Shown piece after piece: positions 55,050 to 63,154 of a DNA stretch of 64,000 nucleotides. The stretch spans positions 1 through 64,000 of the forward strand of contig JBMONO010000050.1 in NCBI GenBank assembly GCA_049323655.1, read 5' to 3'. A program made the position numbers and the translations under genes. The first letter of the stretch is position 1. Every line of letters begins with the position of its first letter. The DNA comes from DB1 sp049323655. Its GTDB lineage: Bacteria > Desulfobacterota > Desulfobulbia > Desulfobulbales > SURF-16. The notes beneath the pieces are model-generated. The model ran no database searches, was not told the DNA's origin, and saw only the letters and a list, made by a program, of their open reading frames with translations.

Positions 55050-56609
55050 TTAAATTAACAGCTTGTCTTCCTGGACGCGATGCTTTCTCTTCAGCTTTTC
55101 CGGTTTCCAGGGATAAAAGGTAAAACAAACGGCAACAACGATGGTTACCAGCAGCCAGTCAACCCCGAAAAGAATAAGGGCATCCGCCGGGTATGCGCCG
55201 TATGCCTTGCGCAATTCGCCGATAAAGGCCTGGGCCATGATAACGATGAGTATGAGCGGGGTGAAATAACGGATACAGATATCCCACAGCAGAGGCAGCC
55301 GCCAGCCGCCCACCCTGCTGACATGTTCCCGCGCCACCCGAGCCTTGAGGAGCCAGCCGACCAGAAAACATTCGAAAACACCGCCCATGATCAATCCATA
55401 ACTGGTGATGAAATGATCGGTTATATCAAGGAGCAGCAGGCCGGCCCGGGTGGTGAAAACGATACTGCCGAAAAAACCAAGCAGACAGATGGCGCTGACG
55501 ACAACCTTGCGGGTCCACGCGAACTTATCCGTTATCGCACAGGTCAGGGCTTCGATCAGGGAAATTCCGGAGGAAAGGCCGGCAACGATGAGCACCAGAA
55601 AGAAGATCACCCCGAAGAGCGATTGTCCGAAAGGTAACTGACGAATCGCTTCAGGATAGACGACAAATGCAAGCTGCGGTCCCCCCTTGATCACCTCACT
55701 GAACGGAACCCCTTTCACCTGGGCCATGAAGCCGACGATCCCAAAAACGGCAAAACCGGCAATAAAGGAATACGTGCAGTTGATGACCGCCGTCAATACG
55801 GCATTGCCGACAATATCGGTTTTTTTCGGCAGATAGCTGGCATAGGTGATCATGATGCCGAAGCCGAGTGACAAGGTGAAAAATATCTGACCAAAGGCGG
55901 CGGTCCAGACCGACCAGACTTCCGGATCATTAAATTTTTTGACGATATTGATTTTGTCCCAGTCGGCGGCAAGATAAAAATTGCGGATGCCGTCAAGCGC
56001 TCCGTCCAGGGTAAGCGTCCAGCCGACCAGCAGGAATGTCAGCAGGAACAGGATGGGCATAAAGAAGGTGCACGCCTTCTCAATGCCGTGATTGACTTCC
56101 CGGTAACAGATGATCCAGCAGAGAAACCAGACCAGAAAGGTTGCCGAAAGAATGGGAATCCTGACCCCACCGAGGTGAAGGGGTGAATCACTCATCTGAA
56201 GGAACGAATGAAAAAAAAAGGATTGCGGATCGCTTCCCCAGGCGACGGTGAAGGAAAAGAAAAAATAATTGATACACCAGCTGATGATCACGGCATAGTA
56301 GAGCATAATGCCGAACATGGCAACCGTCGGCATCCACCAGCCCGCCCATTCCCAACCCGGAGAAATGCGGGCGAAAACCAGCGGAGATGATCCTTTTTCC
56401 CGGTGGCCCACCGCATACTCCAGAATCATCAGGGGGATGCCGGCCAGGAGCAGGGCGCAGAGATAGGGGACAAGAAAGGCGCCGCCGCCATGCTCAAAGG
56501 CCATATAACTGAACCGCCATATATTGCCGAGGCCGATGGCGGAGCCGATGGCTGCCATCAGAAAGCCCAGTTTGCTGCCCCACAGGGCCCGCTGGGAGGA
56601 TTCCGTCAT
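55050..56609 (-). CDS. Sodium-dependent transporter, NSS/SNF family
   Basis: A 519-residue inner-membrane protein with about 12 predicted helices (LeuT fold). The first helix has the family sodium/substrate-site signature AAIGSAIGLGNIWRFSYMAF followed by GGGAFLVPYL. A middle region of SLGFGIMITYASYLPKKTD is also typical. Members import amino acids or related solutes with sodium. The substrate cannot be read from sequence. It is transcribed alone; the 194 bp upstream is shared with the divergent YhdH-like gene. Confidence 0.92.
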   Translation of the reverse strand: MTESSQRALWGSKLGFLMAAIGSAIGLGNIWRFSYMAFEHGGGAFLVPYLCALLLAGIPLMILEYAVGHREKGSSPLVFARISPGWEWAGWWMPTVAMFGIMLYYAVIISWCINYFFFSFTVAWGSDPQSFFFHSFLQMSDSPLHLGGVRIPILSATFLVWFLCWIICYREVNHGIEKACTFFMPILFLLTFLLVGWTLTLDGALDGIRNFYLAADWDKINIVKKFNDPEVWSVWTAAFGQIFFTLSLGFGIMITYASYLPKKTDIVGNAVLTAVINCTYSFIAGFAVFGIVGFMAQVKGVPFSEVIKGGPQLAFVVYPEAIRQLPFGQSLFGVIFFLVLIVAGLSSGISLIEALTCAITDKFAWTRKVVVSAICLLGFFGSIVFTTRAGLLLLDITDHFITSYGLIMGGVFECFLVGWLLKARVAREHVSRVGGWRLPLLWDICIRYFTPLILIVIMAQAFIGELRKAYGAYPADALILFGVDWLLVTIVVAVCFTFYPWKPEKLKRKHRVQEDKLLI

Positions 56610-56803
56610 TTTTCACCTCACTTCATGAACGTCGCGCCGGCGCCCATTCTCTTGTCGATTTACGAAAGCGAAACCATGCCCAAGCAAAAGCCACTGTAAA
56701 TGAAAATAAATCTTTGTCAATACAGGATGGAATCAGGTAAGATGATTTGGTGTACTCTGTCAACCATACCGGATCACTAAGAAAAAAGGATTGATAACCT
56801 GTC

Positions 56804-57808
56804 ATGCCCCCGGAATTTTTTCAGGCCCTGGTGGTCAGGGAAGAGCCCGACGACGTTTTCACCAGAAACATCGAAACATGCGCCACCGCCGACCTGCCGG
56901 ACCACGATGTCCTCATCAGGGTCCACTTTTCCTCGCTCAACTACAAGGACGCCCTCTCCGCCTCCGGCAACAGAGGGGTGACCCGGCGCTATCCTCATAC
57001 CCCGGGCATTGATGCGGCCGGAGTGGTGGTGGAGAGCAGGTCCGAAAAAGTCAGAGCCGGCGATGCGGTCATTGTCACGAGCTACGACCTCGGCACCCGC
57101 CTGCCGGGAGGCTTCGGCCAGTTTATCCGGGTACCGGCCGACTGGATCGTTCCCCTGCCCAGCGGGATGAGTCTGTATGAGAGCATGGTCTGCGGCACTG
57201 CCGGTTTCACCGCAGCCCAGTCGGTGCAGCGCATCGTCGAGCATGGTATTGTGCCCGCCGACGGTAAAATCCTGGTCAGCGGCGCAACCGGCGGGGTGGG
57301 CAGCATCGCGGTGGCCATCCTCGCCGGGCTCGGCTACGAGACCGTCGCCATTACCGGCAAGGAAGAGGAACATGAACTGCTCCGGCAACTGGGTGCGGTC
57401 AGAATTCTGTCCCGCCAGGAGGCGACGGACACCAGCGGCCGGCATCTGCTGCGGGAAAAATGGGCGGCCGTGGTCGATACGGTGGGTGGCGACATCCTGG
57501 CCACTGCCATCAAATCGACTCGCTACGACGGCATCGTCACCTGCTGCGGCAATGTCGCCTCGCCGGAGCTGTCCCTGTCCGTCTACCCCTTCATCCTGCG
57601 CGGGGTGACGCTTGCCGGCATCGATTCGGCCAGCAGTCCGGCGCCGGTGCGGCGGAAGATATGGGATAAACTGGCCGGGGAGTGGAAGATACGGTTGCCC
57701 GCGGCAGCGGTGCGCACCGTTTGCCTGAACGAACTGAACAACGAGATCGACAAGACGCTGGCGGGCGCCAACAAAGGGAGAGTCGTCGTCCGGCTGACCG
57801 AGAGCTGA
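56804..57808 (+). CDS. YhdH/AcuI-family NADPH quinone/acrylyl-CoA reductase
   Basis: A 334-residue medium-chain dehydrogenase without zinc-binding Cys. It starts FQALVVREEPDDVFTRNIET and has SSLNYKDALSASGNRGV and YPHTPGIDAAGVVVES near the N-terminus. The nucleotide motif GATGGVGSIAVAILAGLGYE lies near residue 165 and GVTLAGIDSASSPAPVRRKI at the C-terminus, all diagnostic of the YhdH/YhfP/AcuI group. AcuI reduces acryloyl-CoA to propionyl-CoA; YhdH homologues have a broader quinone/enoyl activity. No propionate or DMSP genes are nearby, so the substrate is open. Confidence 0.88.
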   Translation: MPPEFFQALVVREEPDDVFTRNIETCATADLPDHDVLIRVHFSSLNYKDALSASGNRGVTRRYPHTPGIDAAGVVVESRSEKVRAGDAVIVTSYDLGTRLPGGFGQFIRVPADWIVPLPSGMSLYESMVCGTAGFTAAQSVQRIVEHGIVPADGKILVSGATGGVGSIAVAILAGLGYETVAITGKEEEHELLRQLGAVRILSRQEATDTSGRHLLREKWAAVVDTVGGDILATAIKSTRYDGIVTCCGNVASPELSLSVYPFILRGVTLAGIDSASSPAPVRRKIWDKLAGEWKIRLPAAAVRTVCLNELNNEIDKTLAGANKGRVVVRLTES

Positions 57809-57883
57809 TTTCCGCCTCACTCCACACGGCAGATCGAACTTTGCAACGCCATCCGAATACTTTTTGTCGGAACCGTAAAAAAG

Positions 57884-58010
57884 ACAAACCCGTAAAAGTC
57901 TTTTTTCACCACAGAGCGCACTGAGGACACAGGGGAAACATCTTTGATTGTGATTCCTCTGGGTGCCCTGCGGTCTCAGTGGTTAATTTTCAGTATTTAC
58001 GAGACCATCA
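57884..58010. repeat. Dispersed palindromic intergenic repeat, copy A
   Basis: It contains an inverted repeat in which ACCACAGAGCGCACTGAGGA (57909-57928) pairs imperfectly with the right arm CCCTGCGGTCTCAGTGGT (57966-57983). Its left edge (57884-57920) is nearly identical, in inverted orientation, to 63055-63090. Its right edge ends in TTTACGAGACCATCA, and a second motif copy follows at 58031-58047. Confidence 0.65.
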
Positions 58011-58050
58011 TAAAACCTCTTGATTTTCAGTTTTTGCGAGACCATCACCC

Positions 58051-58908
58051 ATGGGAGCTGAACAGAAATACATCCAGGATATCGACAAGCTGGTTCCCCG
58101 GCCCGACATTGCCCTCGACGTCCTGCAAATGGCCCACGACGCCCGGGGCAACATCGCGGAAATGGCAAAAAAGATCGAGACTGATCCGAGCCTCACCGCC
58201 AACATGCTGCGGCTGGCCAACTCCGCCTATTTCGGCCACATGCGGGAGATCACCTCAGTAAAGGAGATCATTGTCCGCCTCGGCCTGGAGACGGTGAAGA
58301 TGATCGCCATCACCGGCGCCTCGGTCGGACTGATGAAATCGCCGCAGCAGGCATACAACCTCGAACCGGGCTCTCTCTGGCAGCACAGCCACGCCACCGC
58401 CGTGCTCTCCACCATCATTGCCAAATATGCCGACATCGAGGACTCAAGCAGCATCTACACCGCCTCCCTGCTGCACGATATCGGCAAAGTGGTTCTCAAC
58501 CGACCGCTGCAGATCGCCATCAGCAACAACAAAAATCTCGGCAGAAAATTCCGTACCCTGATCGAGCTGGAAATGTACCTGCTCGGCACCGACCACGCCA
58601 AGGTCGGCATGGCCCTGCTGCGCAAATGGGGGCTGCCGGAGGATATCTGTCTGCCGGTGGGTTTTCATCATCCGCAAAAACATGCCGGAGAAGAAGAACT
58701 GCTCAGTGTCAGGATCGTCAGTCTCGCCAATTTCCTGGTGGAGAGTATCGGTATTCGCTCCCTGATGCCGGAGAGTTTTCATTTCAACGTGCAGGAGTTC
58801 ATCGACCAGAACCAGGAACTGCCGGAGGTTCCGAATTTTCAGGAGAACATGGAAAAGATCATCAATAGATTTTTTTATCAGTTCACCGAAACGAGCAAAC
58901 TGACATAG
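58051..58908 (+). CDS. HDOD-domain signalling protein
   Basis: A 285-residue soluble protein of the HDOD family. The N-terminal region has VPRPDIALDVLQMAHDARGN and LTANMLRLANSAYFGHMREI, typical of HDOD domains. Unlike most HDOD proteins it keeps an HD pair in SLLHDIGKVVL near residue 150 and a later VGFHHPQKH, so metal-dependent phosphohydrolase activity is possible. HDOD proteins act in c-di-GMP-linked and stress regulation. It lies tail to tail with a diguanylate cyclase. No ribosome site precedes the ATG, which directly follows an intergenic repeat, so the start is uncertain. Confidence 0.85.
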   Translation: MGAEQKYIQDIDKLVPRPDIALDVLQMAHDARGNIAEMAKKIETDPSLTANMLRLANSAYFGHMREITSVKEIIVRLGLETVKMIAITGASVGLMKSPQQAYNLEPGSLWQHSHATAVLSTIIAKYADIEDSSSIYTASLLHDIGKVVLNRPLQIAISNNKNLGRKFRTLIELEMYLLGTDHAKVGMALLRKWGLPEDICLPVGFHHPQKHAGEEELLSVRIVSLANFLVESIGIRSLMPESFHFNVQEFIDQNQELPEVPNFQENMEKIINRFFYQFTETSKLT

Positions 58909-58944
58909 AGAAAGAAGACCAGAGGAAACGGACAGGGAAACTCT

Positions 58945-59955
58945 TCACTGCAGATCGTTGCGACGAAGCAGAGCCACCCGGTTGCCCCCTTCGCGTTTCG
59001 CCAGATGGAGGGCCTTGTCGGCCAGGGAAAAGAAATCCTCGCAATTTCTACTGTCGTCGTGACTGTTGGCGGCAAGCCCGATACTGATTGATACCTGGCG
59101 ACTGAATTTGCCGTCGTTGAAGACAAAACGGCTCATCTGAGAATGGATGTCCCGAGCGATGATCTCCCCTTCCTGGCAATCCGCATCCGGCAGCAGCACC
59201 CCGAACTCATCACCGCCGACCCGGCCGCAGATATCGGTGTTGCGCACCTTCTCCACAAGGATCTCGGAAACCTCTTTTAAAAGATAATCGCCGAACTTAC
59301 GACCGCAGGAATGATTGATCTCCTTGAAGCGGTCAATGGCGAGCAGCAGCAATACCAGGCCGCCGCCCCGGCGTTCCGCCAGACGGTATTCCCGGCCGAG
59401 CACTTCGATGAAATGGCGGCGATTGATGAGCCCGGTCAGGTCATCCTTGACCTCGAGCTCGCTCAGCTTGTTCAACATTTTTTTACAGTCTGTGATGTCG
59501 CGGTAGACGACCACGCACTGCCAGACAAAACCATAATCATCCTTGATGGGATAGGCAGAGATGGAAAACCACTTTCCCCCCAGACGGGGTTCGTAACGTT
59601 CCAGGTGAAAAGGCTTGCCTGAATGAAAGACCTTGCAGACAGGGCAGTGAGCAGCGGGATTGTCCTGCCCGTGGAAAAGCTGAAAACATTTTTTCCCGAT
59701 CAGTTCATCGCCACAGCCGAGAATCTCACGAGTGGCCCGGTTGGCCCGGACAATGGTGAACTCCCGATCGACGATGTACAGCAACTCATCAAGGACATTG
59801 AAGGTTTCCTGCCAGAGCCGGTGCGGATCAAGATAGCGGCCCAGTTTTTTTTCCGGCCGCGCGCCGTTGTCGCAAGCTTCTAACTCCTCAATCCGCCGGC
59901 GCAGTCGCGACACGTCCTCGGCCAGCTCCTCGCGCGTTTTATTGCAATATTTCAT
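58945..59955 (-). CDS. PAS-GGDEF diguanylate cyclase
   Basis: A 336-residue soluble cyclase making c-di-GMP from GTP. The N-terminus has a coiled coil (TREELAEDVSRLRRRIEELE). A PAS domain follows at about 50-165, with a Cys-containing loop CFQLFHGQDNPAAHCPVCKV that resembles metal- or haem-binding PAS variants. The GGDEF domain has an intact active site (ICGRVGGDEFGVLLPDADC) and the inhibitory RxxD site (RNTD) five residues before GGDEF, so it should be active and product-inhibited. It is the only GGDEF protein in the window and could feed the PilZ, MshEN and HDOD proteins. Confidence 0.93.
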   Translation of the reverse strand: MKYCNKTREELAEDVSRLRRRIEELEACDNGARPEKKLGRYLDPHRLWQETFNVLDELLYIVDREFTIVRANRATREILGCGDELIGKKCFQLFHGQDNPAAHCPVCKVFHSGKPFHLERYEPRLGGKWFSISAYPIKDDYGFVWQCVVVYRDITDCKKMLNKLSELEVKDDLTGLINRRHFIEVLGREYRLAERRGGGLVLLLLAIDRFKEINHSCGRKFGDYLLKEVSEILVEKVRNTDICGRVGGDEFGVLLPDADCQEGEIIARDIHSQMSRFVFNDGKFSRQVSISIGLAANSHDDSRNCEDFFSLADKALHLAKREGGNRVALLRRNDLQ

Positions 59956-60233
59956 GACAGCTTGCCCCCTTCCCCTGAAGCTGTTAAGAATATGATGCGT
60001 AAAAGAGCACAGACCCCCCGGATGGCGTTCCTGTCGTTGACCCGAAGCCCCACCCGCACGCCTTTTTCCGGGACAGTCAAAATTATTGCAAGATAAAACA
60101 ACCTGTTGGAAAATTCCAGAAAAAATTTATCATTACTCTCATTGCTGTGTCCATTACCTAATCTTCTCACTCATCATGACCATGACCGGGTTGACGGGGA
60201 TAACGGCAGACAGCAGGAGGACAGGATATCGAA

Positions 60234-60941
60234 ATGGGTGCAGAACAAAGGGAAGGGGAAGGGATGATGGCGTCCGCCGGCACCGACGAGGCGCAGTGCC
60301 GGCGGTGCGGCACCTGCTGCCGCAAGGGTGGACCGGCCCTGCACACGGCGGACCGGCAACTCGTCATGAACGACATCATAAGCCTCGGGCAACTGGTGAC
60401 GGTGCGGCAGGGAGAACCGGCCTTCAACCCGGTCACCGGCCGGGTGGAGGCAACACCGACCGAGTTTGTCAAGGTCGCCGGCAAAAACGGCAACTGGGAA
60501 TGTATCTTTTTCGACCCGGCCGCCGCCTCCTGCACCATCCATGACAACCGACCGCTGGAATGCCGTCTCCTCTTCTGCCGGAATACCGAGGCGGTGGAAG
60601 CGATCACCGGCCGCGATCTTCTGCAGCGCCGCGACCTCATTCCGGACGATCATCCCCTTACCGCTCTTATCACCGACCACGAGGAGCTATGTCCGGCAAC
60701 AAAGGGACAATCACTGCTCATTGAGCTGCTCGCCGGCAGCAAAGGAAACGACGCCCTTGACCGCTTCACCCTCCTGCTGCAACAGGATCTCGATCTGCGC
60801 GCCGCAGCCGTCGCCCGCTTTCACCTCAGCCTGGGGGAGGAGCTCTTCTTTTTCGGACGCCCCCTCTTCCGGATTTTTCACCATCCCCGCCTTCAGGTTT
60901 CCTGGCACGGCATGACACTGGCCCTGCAGCTGCTGCCATAA
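60234..60941 (+). CDS. YkgJ-family cysteine-cluster protein
   Basis: A 235-residue protein with the Cys-rich YkgJ/UPF0153 pattern CRRCGTCCRKGGPALH near residue 20 and CIFFDPAAASCTIHDNRPL plus ECRLLFC near 85-115, presumed to bind zinc or an Fe-S cluster. It has no membrane segment and its function is unknown. AGGA lies 7 bases before the chosen ATG; an alternative start (MMASAG) lies 30 bp on. It is convergent with pgm, 17 bp away. Confidence 0.8.
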   Translation: MGAEQREGEGMMASAGTDEAQCRRCGTCCRKGGPALHTADRQLVMNDIISLGQLVTVRQGEPAFNPVTGRVEATPTEFVKVAGKNGNWECIFFDPAAASCTIHDNRPLECRLLFCRNTEAVEAITGRDLLQRRDLIPDDHPLTALITDHEELCPATKGQSLLIELLAGSKGNDALDRFTLLLQQDLDLRAAAVARFHLSLGEELFFFGRPLFRIFHHPRLQVSWHGMTLALQLLP

Positions 60942-60958
60942 TCACCAAGACCGTACCG

Positions 60959-62611
60959 TCACAGGCCGGCCCTGGCAAAGGAGGCGGCCACGATGGTCTG
61001 CGCCTCCTGCTGAATCTGCCGGAGGTGCTCGCGGCCCTTGAAGCTCTCGGTGTAGATCTTGTAAATATCCTCGGTGCCGGAGGGACGGGCCGCGAACCAG
61101 CCGTTTTCCGTCACCACTTTCAGCCCGCCGATGGCGGCATTGTTGCCGGGCGCCCGGGTCAGCCTGGCGAGCACCGGTTCCCCGGCCAGGGTGTCGGCCT
61201 CGACATCCTCAGGAGAAAGGGTGGCCAGAACCTCCTTCTGTTTACCGGAAGCCCGCGCCTCCAACCGCTCATAGACAGGCGAGCCGTAACGCTGTTCCAG
61301 TTCGGCATAATGGCGGCCCGGATCCCGGCCGGTGACGGCAACGATCTCGGCCGCCAGCAGGGCCATGATGATGCCGTCCTTGTCGGTGGTCCACACCGTC
61401 CCGTCCTTGCGCAGAAAGGTAGCGCCGGCGCTTTCCTCGCCGCCGAAACCATACTCCCCCTTGAAAAGCCCCTGAACAAACCACTTGAAACCAACCGGCA
61501 CCTCTTTCACCGTCCGTTTGATACCGGCGGCGACCCGGTCGATCATGGAACTCGACACAAGGGTCTTGCCCACCGCCAACTCCGCCTTCCAGTCGGGCCG
61601 ATGGGTAAAGAGATACTCGATGGCCACCGCCAGATAATGATTGGGGTTGAGCAGACCAGTGTCACGGGTGACGATACCGTGCCGGTCGTAATCAGGATCA
61701 TTGCCCACCGCAATGTCAAAACGATCTTTCAGGGCGATGAGGGAGGCCATGGCCCAGGGCGAAGAGCAGTCCATCCGGATCTTGCCGTCCTTGTCCAGGG
61801 TCATGAAGGAAAAGGCAGGATCAACCCGATCGTTGACCACCTCGATCTGCAATCCATGAGTGGCGGCGATGGCCGGCCAGAAATCGATACCCGAGCCGCC
61901 GAGGGGATCGACCCCGATCCTGACCCCGGCCCGGCGGATGGCATCGAGATCGAGAACGGCATCGAGATCATTAACATAGGGGGCGACATAATCGATGGCC
62001 ACGGCCAGAGGCGAGACCAGGGCCTGCTCGATGGCGAGCCGTTTCACTTCCTGAAGGCCGGCGGCCAGCAGTTCATTTGCCCGTTGTTCGATCGCCCTGG
62101 TCGCATCACTGTCCGCCGGCCCGCCATGGGGTGGATTATACTTGAAGCCGCCATCCTCCGGCGGATTATGCGATGGAGTAATGACCACCCCGTCCGCCAG
62201 CCGGTCCGGATGGCGCCGGTTCCAACAGAGAATGGCATGGGAGACGACCGGGGTCGGGGTAAAACCCCTGCCCTGCTGATAGCGAATCTCGACACCATTG
62301 GCGACAAAAACCTCCACCGCATTGGCAAAGGCAGGCTCGGACAGGGCATGGGTATCCATGCCGACAAAAAGGGGGCCGGTGATGCGCTGGCCGCGGCGAT
62401 ATTCACTAATAGCCTGGGAGATGGCGAGGATATGGGCCTCGTTGAAACTCCTTTTCAGAGAACTGCCGCGATGGCCGGAGGTGCCGAAACTGACCTGCTC
62501 GCCCTCTTTACTGACATCCGGGGAGAATTGATAATAGGCGGCAACGAGTCGCGGAATATTGCAGAGATTGTCCCTGGTTGCCGGTTTTCCCGCTCCTTGG
62601 TGAAGAGCCAT
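60959..62611 (-). CDS. pgm: Phosphoglucomutase, alpha-D-glucose-specific
   Basis: A 550-residue cytoplasmic enzyme interconverting glucose 1- and 6-phosphate. The opening matches bacterial Pgm (QVSFGTSGHRGSSLKRSFNE). The phosphoserine loop appears as GVVITPSHNPPEDGGFKYN, the metal loop as VGNDPDYDRHGIVT, and the sugar loops as GYGFGGEESAGATFL. The start at 62611 (MALHQGAGKPATRDN) is preceded by AGGAGGAA; a longer frame adds a non-conserved leader. It faces the glgX-type gene across 543 bp and links glycogen metabolism to glycolysis. Confidence 0.95.
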   Translation of the reverse strand: MALHQGAGKPATRDNLCNIPRLVAAYYQFSPDVSKEGEQVSFGTSGHRGSSLKRSFNEAHILAISQAISEYRRGQRITGPLFVGMDTHALSEPAFANAVEVFVANGVEIRYQQGRGFTPTPVVSHAILCWNRRHPDRLADGVVITPSHNPPEDGGFKYNPPHGGPADSDATRAIEQRANELLAAGLQEVKRLAIEQALVSPLAVAIDYVAPYVNDLDAVLDLDAIRRAGVRIGVDPLGGSGIDFWPAIAATHGLQIEVVNDRVDPAFSFMTLDKDGKIRMDCSSPWAMASLIALKDRFDIAVGNDPDYDRHGIVTRDTGLLNPNHYLAVAIEYLFTHRPDWKAELAVGKTLVSSSMIDRVAAGIKRTVKEVPVGFKWFVQGLFKGEYGFGGEESAGATFLRKDGTVWTTDKDGIIMALLAAEIVAVTGRDPGRHYAELEQRYGSPVYERLEARASGKQKEVLATLSPEDVEADTLAGEPVLARLTRAPGNNAAIGGLKVVTENGWFAARPSGTEDIYKIYTESFKGREHLRQIQQEAQTIVAASFARAGL

Positions 62612-63154
62612 GGATTCCTCCTGTCGCTGTAAGGTGAAGCCGGGATATCTCCCGGCAGAGAGGTCGGTTTCCACCCTCAGCCTGCATCACCATGACGAAA
62701 AAGTCAACAGAATTGTCTGCAATATCAAGAACAAAGCACATACAACCGCCAGGGAATCGAAATTTTTTCAGCAGCACAACGATACTTATTCTCTCCGTTC
62801 TGCCTCTATGCGGCGCACTTTTTTTATGGTATTGTCAGGTAAGATGAAGCCCTAAAACATTTCTCTTGACACTGAGAGAACTGAGGACACAGAGAAAACA
62901 TTTTGCATCCCGGCCAGTTATCTCTTTATCCTCCGCGATATCAGCAGTTGATTCAATTTTGATGGAATCGTAATAACTGAAAATCAACCACAGAGACCGC
63001 AGAGCACAAAGAGGCAACTAATTGTAATTAAAGTTTTTTTCTCTTTACCCTCTGTGCGCTCTGTGGTGAAAAAACTTTTTACGGGTTTGTCAATTTGTAC
63101 GAATGCATCAGGGATAATCCACGATAAGAAAACGCGCTGCAAAGAGAGGCACAA
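62612..63154. repeat. Intergenic repeat region, copies B and C
   Basis: A 543-bp non-coding region. 62868-62910 (ACTGAGAGAACTGAGGACAC..) resembles copy A. 62984-63070 forms a hairpin-like pair, ACCACAGAGACCGCAGAGCA with TGTGCGCTCTGTGGTG. 63055-63090 is the inverted near-copy of 57884-57920. Variants of the GATGG-xxTCG-xAA motif lie at 62956-62975 and 63094-63110. The region must also hold the pgm and glgX promoters; no gene is supported. Confidence 0.6.

Noticed and set aside
57809..58050. Insertion sequence in the repeat-rich gap
   Set aside because: Inverted repeats are present but there is no transposase frame, and the spacing fits a small dispersed palindrome.
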